From Streptomyces sp. JJ66 (GTDB taxonomy: Bacteria > Actinomycetota > Actinomycetes > Streptomycetales > Streptomycetaceae): a DNA stretch of 64,000 nt. Numbering within the stretch: position 1 is the first letter of the stretch; the number at the start of each line of letters is the position of its first letter. Shown in pieces: positions 28,213 through 35,399 of the stretch. The notes under the pieces are model-generated. The model searched no databases. It worked only from the letters and a program-made list of their open reading frames with translations, and was not told the DNA's origin. Location: contig NZ_JAEVFI010000002.1 of the NCBI RefSeq assembly GCF_019303495.1, positions 220,440 through 284,439 of the forward strand, in the 5' to 3' direction. The position numbers were made by a program, and so were the translations under genes.

Positions 28213-29628
28213 ATGGCTTCCTCCCCCACCACCGAGGCGTCCCCCGCCACGGCGTCCAGCGCTCCCCCCGAGGGCTCCGGCGGCACGCTGACGCACGGCC
28301 TCAAGCAGCGCCACCTGTCGATGATCGCGCTCGGTGGCGTCATCGGCGCCGGGCTGTTCGTCGGCTCCGGTGCGGGCATCGCCGCCGCGGGACCCGCGAT
28401 CGTCCTCGCCTTCGCCGCCTCCGGGCTGCTGGTCATGCTGGTGATGCGCATGCTCGGCGAGATGTCGGCGGCGCACCCGGCCTCCGGTTCGTTCTCCGTG
28501 CACGCCGAGCGGGCGATCGGCCCCTGGGCGGGCTTCGCCGCGGGGTGGATCTTCTGGGTGCTGCTGTGCGTCGCCGTCGCGGCCGAGGCCATCGGGGCGG
28601 CGAAGATCATGACGGGGTGGCTGCCCGGCACCGGGCAGTGGATGTGGGTGGCGCTGTTCATGGCCGTCTTCTGCGGCACGAACCTCGCCTCCGTGCGGAA
28701 CTTCGGTGAGTACGAGTTCTGGTTCGCCGCGCTGAAGGTCTTCGCGATCGTCGCGTTCCTCGTGCTGGGCCTGCTGGCCATCTTCGGCGTGCTGCCGGGC
28801 ACGGACGCGCCCGGCATGTCCCACCTGACCGGCAACGGCGGCTTTCTGCCGACGGGCACCGAGGGCCTGATCGTCGGCCTGCTGGCGTCGGTGTTCGCCT
28901 ACGGCGGCCTGGAGACGGTGACGATCGCGGCGGCCGAGTCCAAGGACCCGGTGCGCGGTGTCGCCAAGGCGGTGCGCACCGCGATGTGGCGCATCGCGGT
29001 GTTCTACGTCGGCTCGATGGCGGTGATCGTCACGCTGATCCCGTGGGACGACCCGTCGCTGGGAAGCGGCCCGTACGCGGCCGTGCTGGACCACATCGGC
29101 GTCCCGGCGGCGGCCGAGGTGATGAACGTCGTGGTGCTGGTGGCCCTGTTGTCCGCGATGAACGCCAACATCTACGGCGCCTCGCGCATGGCCTACTCGC
29201 TGGTGCGGCGCGGCGAGGGCCCGGCGGCGCTGGGCAAGGTCTCCGGCGGCGTGCCGCGCCGCGCGGTGGTCGCCTCGTCCTGCTTCGGCTTCGTCGCGGT
29301 GCTGCTCAGCTTCGTGTGGCCGGACACCGTGTTCTTCTGGCTGCTGAACATGGTCGGCGCGGCGGTACTCGTGGTGTGGGGTTTCATCGCCGCGTCCCAG
29401 CTGCTCACCCGCCGCAGGCTGGAGCGCGAGGCGCCCGAGAAGCTGGTCGTGCGCATGTGGGGCTTCCCAGTGCTGACCTGGCTGGCCATCGCCGCCATCG
29501 CCGTCATCCTGGTGCTCATGCTCCGCGACGACGCGACCCGCAAGCAGCTGTTCGCCACCGGCGGCCTCACGCTGGCCCTCGCGCTCATCGGCCTGCTGCG
29601 GCAGCGGCTGGCGGCTGCCCGGCGCTGA
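28213..29628 (+). CDS. Amino acid permease (APC family, AAT/GabP-like)
   Basis: Twelve-helix APC-superfamily transporter of 471 residues. The N-terminal signature LKQRHLSMIALGGVIGAGLFVGSG is cut here to its core, RHLSMIALGGVIGAGLF. The consensus MLGEMSAAHPASGSFSVHAE follows, which is the substrate-binding loop seen in GabP/AnsP/CycA-type proteins. A 27-residue Ser/Pro/Thr-rich head precedes the first helix. The substrate is probably a neutral amino acid or GABA; sequence alone does not settle it. Monocistronic: divergent from bioY and closed by a long terminator. Confidence 0.9.
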   Translation: MASSPTTEASPATASSAPPEGSGGTLTHGLKQRHLSMIALGGVIGAGLFVGSGAGIAAAGPAIVLAFAASGLLVMLVMRMLGEMSAAHPASGSFSVHAERAIGPWAGFAAGWIFWVLLCVAVAAEAIGAAKIMTGWLPGTGQWMWVALFMAVFCGTNLASVRNFGEYEFWFAALKVFAIVAFLVLGLLAIFGVLPGTDAPGMSHLTGNGGFLPTGTEGLIVGLLASVFAYGGLETVTIAAAESKDPVRGVAKAVRTAMWRIAVFYVGSMAVIVTLIPWDDPSLGSGPYAAVLDHIGVPAAAEVMNVVVLVALLSAMNANIYGASRMAYSLVRRGEGPAALGKVSGGVPRRAVVASSCFGFVAVLLSFVWPDTVFFWLLNMVGAAVLVVWGFIAASQLLTRRRLEREAPEKLVVRMWGFPVLTWLAIAAIAVILVLMLRDDATRKQLFATGGLTLALALIGLLRQRLAAARR

Positions 29629-29671
29629 GCCGACAACCGGCGCCCTGGCACTGCTCCGCGCGCTGCTCCGC

Positions 29672-29716
29672 CCGAGGGGGCGGCTCCCGTAATGGTCACG
29701 GGAGCCGCCCCCTCGG
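29672..29716. terminator. Terminator between permease gene and sodF
   Basis: Perfect 19-bp inverted repeat, CCGAGGGGGCGGCTCCCGT (29672-29690) and its complement (29698-29716), with a 7-nt loop. It insulates sodF from upstream transcription. Confidence 0.9.
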
Positions 29717-29761
29717 CGCGTCCGGGCGGATCACGGCGATCTTGTTGCTGGTAGCTTCTTC

Positions 29762-29778
29762 TTGCAATACATTTGCAA
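29762..29778. promoter_or_regulatory. Nur box in the sodF promoter
   Basis: TTGCAA-TACAT-TTGCAA is an exact match to the Nur box TTGCAA-N5-TTGCAA. Nur, the nickel-responsive Fur-family regulator of streptomycetes, represses sodF when nickel is available. The box lies 26 bp before the sodF start, where it would block the promoter; a TTGTTG at 29742 is a possible -35 element. Confidence 0.88.
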
Positions 29779-29803
29779 CAACGGCTGGAGGGGAATACGC
29801 ACC

Positions 29804-30448
29804 ATGACCACGCTGTACACGCTGCCGGAGCTCCCGTACGACTACTCCGCGCTGGAGCCCGTCATCAGCGGCGAGATCATCGAGCTGCACCACGACAAGC
29901 ACCACGCCGCGTACGTGAAGGGGGCCAACGACACCCTGGAACAGCTCGCCGAGGCACGGGACAAAGAGCAGTGGGGCGGCATCAACGGCCTGGAGAAGAG
30001 CCTGGCCTTCCACCTCTCCGGCCACATCCTGCACTCCATCTACTGGCAGAACATGACCGGTGACGGCGGTGGCGAGCCGCTGGAGAAGGACGGCACCGGC
30101 GAGCTGGCCGACGCCATCGCGGAGTCCTTCGGCTCCTTCTCCCGGTTCAAGGCCCAGCTGTCGAAGGCCGCCGCCACCACCCAGGGCTCCGGCTGGGGTG
30201 TGCTGGCCTACGAGCCGGTCACCGGGCGGCTCATCGTGGAGCAGGTCTACGACCACCAGGGCAACGTGGGCCAGGGCTCGGTACCGGTCCTGGTCTTCGA
30301 CGCCTGGGAGCACGCGTTCTACCTGCAGTACCGCAACCAGAAGGTGGACTTCGTCGAGGCGATGTGGGGCGTCGTCAACTGGCAGGACGTCGCCAAGCGG
30401 TACACGGCCGCGAAGGAGCGCGCGCACAACCTGCTGCTGGCACCCTGA
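29804..30448 (+). CDS. sodF: Iron (Fe/Mn-type) superoxide dismutase
   Basis: Converts superoxide to oxygen and hydrogen peroxide. Metal ligands are visible as H29 (ELHHDKHH), H77 ([10 protein letters not shown]), D166 and H170 ([12 protein letters not shown]). 214 residues, the family norm. ATG 29804 has GGAGGGGAA upstream. The Nur box in the promoter identifies it as the nickel-repressed sodF rather than a constitutive enzyme; a nickel SOD is expected elsewhere in the genome. Terminators stand on both sides, so it is monocistronic. Confidence 0.97.
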   Translation: MTTLYTLPELPYDYSALEPVISGEIIELHHDKHHAAYVKGANDTLEQLAEARDKEQWGGINGLEKSLAFHLSGHILHSIYWQNMTGDGGGEPLEKDGTGELADAIAESFGSFSRFKAQLSKAAATTQGSGWGVLAYEPVTGRLIVEQVYDHQGNVGQGSVPVLVFDAWEHAFYLQYRNQKVDFVEAMWGVVNWQDVAKRYTAAKERAHNLLLAP

Positions 30449-30517
30449 CGCCGCCCGCACGAAACTCCTGCCTCGTGATCGTCTTCTCACCCTTCACGGA
30501 GGCAGGCGGAAAAAGGA

Positions 30518-30552
30518 GGCCCCGCCGCGCGGACGTGACGCGCGGCGGGGCC
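30518..30552. terminator. Terminator between sodF and the DsbA-like gene
   Basis: Perfect 13-bp inverted repeat GGCCCCGCCGCGC (30518-30530) / GCGCGGCGGGGCC (30540-30552), loop of 9 nt, between convergent genes. Confidence 0.85.
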
Positions 30553-30612
30553 TTCCGCTGAGCCGGGGAATTTTCCGCTGGCCCGGACCGGGGCCGGCTC
30601 GCTGGTGGAACC

Positions 30613-31242
30613 TCAGTCGAAGACGGGTCCCACGTCGCGGGTGCGCTTGATCTCGTAGAAGCCCGGGGTGGAGGCCACCAAAAGGGTGCCGTCCCACAGC
30701 TTGCCGGCGGCCTCACCCTTCGGGGCCGGGGTGACGACGGGGCCGAAGAAGCCCAGCGGCTGCCCGTCAGCACCCGGGACGGCGATCACCGGGGTGCCGA
30801 CGTCCTGGCCCACCAGGCCGATGCCCTCAGCGTGCGACGCGCGCAACGCCTCGTCGTACTCGGTGCTCTCCATGACGCCCGCCAGCTCCGGTTCCAGCCC
30901 GGCGTCGGTCAGCGCGGCGGCGATCGTCTCGGCGTTCCGCTCCTCGCCGCGCACGTGGAAGCGCGTGCCGAGCGCGGTGTAGAGGCGGCCGAGCACTTCG
31001 GGGCCGTACTTCTGCGCGGCGGCGACGCACACGCGTACCGGTCCCCACCCTGTGCGCAGCAGCTCCCGGTACTGCTGGGGCAGTTCGTCCAGCTTGTTCT
31101 CGTTCAGCACGGCCAGGCTCATCACATGCCAGCGCACCTCGACCGGCCGTACCTGCTCCACCTCCAGCATCCAGCGGGAGGTCAGCCACGCCCACGGACA
31201 CAGCGGGTCGAACCAGAAGTCTGCGGTGGTCTTCTCGGACAC
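30613..31242 (-). CDS. DsbA-family protein, Rv2466c type, with CPWA active site
   Basis: Thioredoxin-fold oxidoreductase without signal peptide, hence cytoplasmic. The mycobacterial orthologue Rv2466c is a mycothiol/mycoredoxin-linked reductase. The active-site motif is C15-P-W-A18: the first cysteine is kept but the second, present in Rv2466c as CPWC, is replaced by alanine, so only monothiol chemistry is possible. The rest agrees well (HVMSLAVLNEN, VGTPVIAVPG, FFGPVVTPAP). I take GTG 31242, preceded by GAGGAAG; a GTG two codons upstream is possible. It is followed in opposite orientation by pepN, as in other actinobacteria. Confidence 0.92.
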   Translation of the reverse strand: MSEKTTADFWFDPLCPWAWLTSRWMLEVEQVRPVEVRWHVMSLAVLNENKLDELPQQYRELLRTGWGPVRVCVAAAQKYGPEVLGRLYTALGTRFHVRGEERNAETIAAALTDAGLEPELAGVMESTEYDEALRASHAEGIGLVGQDVGTPVIAVPGADGQPLGFFGPVVTPAPKGEAAGKLWDGTLLVASTPGFYEIKRTRDVGPVFD

Positions 31243-31328
31243 GTTCACTTCCTCACTCGAAAGGCCGGACCAGTCCTGACGCCTAACGCGCCGGGCGCGC
31301 GCGGCATTCCCACCCCCGCGCGGCATCC

Positions 31329-31394
31329 CCACCGCCCCGCCCAGCCTTTCCCACCGCCCCGCCCAGCCTTTCCCACCGCCCCGCCCGGCCTTCC
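31329..31394. repeat. Three 22-bp tandem repeats upstream of pepN
   Basis: Units start at 31329, 31351 and 31373: CCACCGCCCCGCCCAGCCTT plus TC, the first two identical, the third with two changes. They lie in the divergent space between the DsbA-like gene and the first pepN and are strongly strand-asymmetric (C-rich). Confidence 0.9.
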
Positions 31395-31493
31395 CCGCCG
31401 CTCTCCGCCCACCCTGCCCACGCGGCGGCGCCCATGGCATGCTGACCCCGGTTGTTCGATATGCGAGACGCGCGTGACGAAGGAGTCGGCCCC

Positions 31494-34106
31494 GTGCCCG
31501 GAGAGAACCTGACCCGCGAGGAGGCCCGCGAGCGGGCAAGGCTGCTCACCGTGGACGGCTACGACATCGCGCTCGACCTGCGCTCGGCCGTAGGCCCCGC
31601 CCCCGCCGACGGCGTCCGGACGTTCCGCTCGACGACGACGATCCGCTTCCGCTGCGCCGAGCCCGGCGCGTCCACCTTCGTGGACCTGCTCGCCCCGCAC
31701 GTGCACTCGGCCACCCTGAACGGCGACGCTCTGCCCGTGGACCGCGTCTTCGACGGCTCCCGGCTGCGCCTCGGCCCGCTGCGGGCGCAGAACGAGCTGG
31801 TCGTGGACGCCGCCTGCGCCTACAGCCGCACCGGTGAGGGACTGCACCACTTCGTGGACCCGGAGGACGGCGAGACCTACCTCTACACCCAGTACGAGCC
31901 CGCTGACGCGCGCCGGGTCTTCGCGAACTTCGAGCAGCCCGACCTCAAGGCGCGCTTCGACCTCACCGTCACCGCACCGGCGCGGTGGACGGTGCTCGGC
32001 AACGGCGCCCGCCTCGGCGACCCGGAGCCGCACGCGGACGGCTCGGCCACCTGGCGCTTCGCCCGCACCGAGCCCATCTCCACCTACATCACGGCCGTGG
32101 TGGCCGGCCCCTACCACCACGTCACCGACACCTACCGGCGCGAACTGCCCGGCGGCCAGACCCTGGAGATTCCGCTCGGCGCCCTGTGCCGGCGCGGACT
32201 GGCCCAGCACTTCGACGCCGATGACATCTTCCGCGTCACCAAACAGGGCCTGGACTTCTTCCACGAGCACTTCGACTACCCGTACCCGTTCGGCAAGTAC
32301 GACCAGGCGTTCGTCCCCGAGTACAACCTCGGCGCGATGGAGAACCCCGGCTGCGTGACGTTCCGCGAGGAGTTCGTCTTCCGGGGCAAGGTGACGCAGG
32401 CGTCCTACGAGGGCCGGGCCAACGTCATCCTGCACGAGATGGCGCACATGTGGTTCGGCGACCTGGTGACGATGGAGTGGTGGGACGACCTGTGGCTCAA
32501 GGAGTCGTTCGCCGACTTCATGGGCAGCTTCGCGCAGGTGGAGGCCACCCGCTTCACCGGCGGCTGGATCACCTTCGCCAACCGGCGCAAGGCGTGGGCC
32601 TACCGGCAGGACCAGCTGCCCACCACACACCCGGTCACCGCCGACATCGGTGACCTTGAGGACGCCAAGCTCAACTTCGACGGCATCACCTACGCCAAGG
32701 GCGCCTCGGTGCTCAAGCAGCTCGTCGCCTACGCGGGCCGGGACGCGTTCCTGGAGGGCGCGCGCCGCTACTTCAAGCGGCACGCCTGGGGCAACACCCG
32801 CCTGGCGGACCTGCTGGCGGTGCTGTCGGAGACGTCGGGCCGCGACATGGGCGAGTGGGCGCGCGCCTGGCTGCAGACGGCGGGCGTCAACACGCTGACG
32901 CCCGAGGTGCGCTACGACGGTGCCGGGCGCATCGCCGAGCTGGCGGTGCTCCAGGAGGCGCCGGACGCGCACCCGGTGCTGCGCCCGCACCGGGTGGCCG
33001 TCGGCCTGTACCGGCGGGCGGAGGAGGGCGCGCCGCTCACCCGCTACGCCCGCGCCGAGCTGGACGTCGCCGGTGCGCGCACCGTCGTCACCGAGCTGGC
33101 CGGGGCCGGGCGCCCGGAGCTGATTCTCGTCAACGACGACGACCTCACCTACGGCAAGACCCGGCTGGACGCCGACTCGCTGGCCACCCTGCGCGAGCAC
33201 CTGAGCGCGGTGGCCGACCCGCTGGCGCGCGCGCTGTGCTGGTCCGCGCTGTGGAACCTCACCCGCGACGGCCTGCTGCCCGCCCGCGAGTTCCTGCGCA
33301 CGGTGTTGCGGCACGCTGGCAGCGAGTCCGATGTCGGCGTCCTGCAGATGGTGCACGCCTGGGCGCACTCCGCGCTCGACCACTACGCCGCCCCCCAGTG
33401 GCGGGCCGAGGGCGGGCGGGAGCTGGCCGAGGGGGCGCTCGCCCAGCTGCACCAGGCCGAGCCGGGCAGCGGCCACCAGCTGACCTGGGTCCGCTTCTTC
33501 GCCGCCACGGCCGACAGCGAGAAGGATCTGCGGCTGCTGGAGGAGCTGCTGACCGGGGCCGCCCGCGTGGACGGGCTGGAGATCGACCAAGAGCTGCGCT
33601 GGACGCTGCTGGCGCAGCTCGCGGCGCAGGGCCGGGCCGGGGAACGGGAGCTGGCCGCCGAGCTGGAGCGGGACGACACCGCCTCGGGCAAGCGGCACCA
33701 GGTGCGCGCTCTGGCGGCCCGTCCGTCGGCCACGGTCAAGGAGCAGGCGTGGCGGGACGTGGTGGAGTCCGACCGACTGTCCAACGCGCTCGTCGTCGCC
33801 ACGATCGCGGGCTTCGCGCAGCCGGGTCAGCGGGAGCTGCTTCAGCCGTATCTGACGCGGTACTTCGCAGCGATCGAGCGGGTGTGGGAAGAGCGGTCCA
33901 TCGAGATCGGCATGTCCGTGGTGCGCGGGCTGTTCCCGGCGCTGCTGAGCAGCCACGAGACGCTGGAGGCGACGGACGCGTGGCTGTCGGCCTCGGCGTC
34001 CACGGCGCCGCCGGCGCTGCGGCGGCTGGTGCTCGAAGCCCGCGACGACCTGGCCCGGGCGCTGGCAGGCCAGGTCTGCGACACGGCGGCGGGCCGGGCG
34101 GGGTAG
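31494..34106 (+). CDS. pepN: Aminopeptidase N, copy 1 (M1 family)
   Basis: Zinc aminopeptidase removing N-terminal residues from peptides. Zinc site HEMAH at 314-318 with the third ligand E337; the exopeptidase motif is GAMENPGC (GAMEN). The C-terminal ERAP1-like helical domain covers roughly 520-860. GTG 31494 (VPGENLTREEARERA...) has AAGGAG 8 bp before it and gives 870 residues. It is clearly paralogous to the second pepN 1.3 kb downstream: same start, same motif order and closely similar catalytic core. Cytoplasmic, as no signal peptide is seen. Confidence 0.95.
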   Translation: MPGENLTREEARERARLLTVDGYDIALDLRSAVGPAPADGVRTFRSTTTIRFRCAEPGASTFVDLLAPHVHSATLNGDALPVDRVFDGSRLRLGPLRAQNELVVDAACAYSRTGEGLHHFVDPEDGETYLYTQYEPADARRVFANFEQPDLKARFDLTVTAPARWTVLGNGARLGDPEPHADGSATWRFARTEPISTYITAVVAGPYHHVTDTYRRELPGGQTLEIPLGALCRRGLAQHFDADDIFRVTKQGLDFFHEHFDYPYPFGKYDQAFVPEYNLGAMENPGCVTFREEFVFRGKVTQASYEGRANVILHEMAHMWFGDLVTMEWWDDLWLKESFADFMGSFAQVEATRFTGGWITFANRRKAWAYRQDQLPTTHPVTADIGDLEDAKLNFDGITYAKGASVLKQLVAYAGRDAFLEGARRYFKRHAWGNTRLADLLAVLSETSGRDMGEWARAWLQTAGVNTLTPEVRYDGAGRIAELAVLQEAPDAHPVLRPHRVAVGLYRRAEEGAPLTRYARAELDVAGARTVVTELAGAGRPELILVNDDDLTYGKTRLDADSLATLREHLSAVADPLARALCWSALWNLTRDGLLPAREFLRTVLRHAGSESDVGVLQMVHAWAHSALDHYAAPQWRAEGGRELAEGALAQLHQAEPGSGHQLTWVRFFAATADSEKDLRLLEELLTGAARVDGLEIDQELRWTLLAQLAAQGRAGERELAAELERDDTASGKRHQVRALAARPSATVKEQAWRDVVESDRLSNALVVATIAGFAQPGQRELLQPYLTRYFAAIERVWEERSIEIGMSVVRGLFPALLSSHETLEATDAWLSASASTAPPALRRLVLEARDDLARALAGQVCDTAAGRAG

Positions 34107-34264
34107 GGCGCGCGGCGAGGGGCGGGCGGCGAGGGCGGGCGGAATCCGAACACACGGTCGCCGTGGCGGGGGAAGCCGAAACCTTGAGGGCAGGCGCGTC
34201 CCGAAACCGCGACAGGCGTGTAACAGGGGTTAAGGAGGCGGTCGGAGGCGGGAATTCCGGGCGC

Positions 34265-35263
34265 ATGACGCACAACACGCCGCTCACTCCCCGCCCCCTC
34301 AGCGAGCTGTCCGACGTCCGCCGCCGCGTCGTCACCGTCCGCACGCTGCGCGCGTGGGGCGTCCCGCTCGCCGAAGCACAGGATCGCTGCCGCCCCGGCG
34401 GGCCCTGGCAGCGCCCCCTGCCCGGCGTCTACCTGCTGCACTCCGGCCCCGCGTCGGGCGAGGAGCGACTGCACGCGGTGCTGCGGTACGCCCAGCGCGA
34501 CGAGCCGCCGGGTCCCGCGATGGTCACCGGGCTCGCGGCGCTGGCGCTGCGCGGGTTCGACGCCGCTCCCCGGCTGGCCGCGCTGGAGCGGGTGGACGTC
34601 CTCGTGCCGCACACCCGGCGGCTGCGCTCGACGGGCTGGGCCCGGGTGGCGCGGGCGCGGGTGATGCCGGTGGCCGAGGAGGCGGGCGGGGTGCCGGTGG
34701 CCCCGGTGGCGCGGGCGGTGGCTGACGCCGTGGCCCGGCTCACCGACGCCGTCACCGTGCGGCGGCTGCTGACGGAGGCCGTGCGCGGCGGCCATTGCGA
34801 ACCCCAGACGCTGGTGCGCGAGCTGACCCGGACGCGGGCGCTGTCGCGGGCACACGTCGTGGACGCCGTGGACTCGCTGCTCGCGGAGGGACGCGCGCTC
34901 GCCGAGGAGCGGCTGTACGCGATGGTGCGCGACGCCGGGCTGCCCGACCCGTGCTGGCACGTGGAGCTGCGGCTGCCGCACGGCCCGCCCGGGTGCGCGG
35001 TGGACGCCTACTGGCCCGGCCAGGGCGTCGCGGTGGAGCTCGACGCGCGCGGGACACGGCGTACCGGGGAGGACGGCGGGAACCTGTGGGCCGAGCACGC
35101 CCACCGCCGTGAGACGCTGGAGCGGCTGGGGATCACCCTCCTCCACCTGGCGCCGCTGCGGCTGCGGGACGATCCGCACGGGCAGGCGGCCGTGGTGCGC
35201 ACGGCGCTGATGACGGCCGGTGAGCGCCCCCCGGCGGCGTATGTCGTGGTGCTCCCCCGCTGA
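34265..35263 (+). CDS. AbiEi-like / DUF559-like protein between the two pepN genes
   Basis: 332 residues. The N-terminal part (TVRTLRAWGVPLAEAQDRCRPGG, then WQRPLPGVYLLHSGP) looks like the winged-helix head of type IV antitoxin (AbiEi) proteins. The C-terminal part (about 240-310) resembles the Vsr/DUF559 PD-(D/E)XK-like domain, with VDAYWPGQGVAVELDA as the likely Asp/Glu core and LWAEHAHRRETLERLGI following. No cognate AbiEii nucleotidyltransferase gene is adjacent. Such proteins are frequent in streptomycetes and their function is unproven; a nuclease or regulator role is inference. It starts at ATG 34265, 158 bp after pepN copy 1. Confidence 0.75.
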   Translation: MTHNTPLTPRPLSELSDVRRRVVTVRTLRAWGVPLAEAQDRCRPGGPWQRPLPGVYLLHSGPASGEERLHAVLRYAQRDEPPGPAMVTGLAALALRGFDAAPRLAALERVDVLVPHTRRLRSTGWARVARARVMPVAEEAGGVPVAPVARAVADAVARLTDAVTVRRLLTEAVRGGHCEPQTLVRELTRTRALSRAHVVDAVDSLLAEGRALAEERLYAMVRDAGLPDPCWHVELRLPHGPPGCAVDAYWPGQGVAVELDARGTRRTGEDGGNLWAEHAHRRETLERLGITLLHLAPLRLRDDPHGQAAVVRTALMTAGERPPAAYVVVLPR

Positions 35264-35399
35264 GGCACGCCCCCGCCGGGACCCGGCCCGCCCCAAGGGT
35301 GCCGGGGTCGCGGGGCTCGCCCGTCCGGGAGGTTGCCCCGCGTGGAAGGATGGCCCGACGCGGTGTACACCCGAGCCGACCGATGAGGAGACACACCAG

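Noticed and set aside
31245..33956. Minus-strand open frame of about 900 codons opposite pepN copy 1
   Set aside because: Shadow of the zinc aminopeptidase frame; no ribosome site and no family resemblance.
34265..35263. Complete type IV toxin-antitoxin (AbiE) system
   Set aside because: No nucleotidyltransferase toxin gene is adjacent; only the antitoxin-like head is seen.
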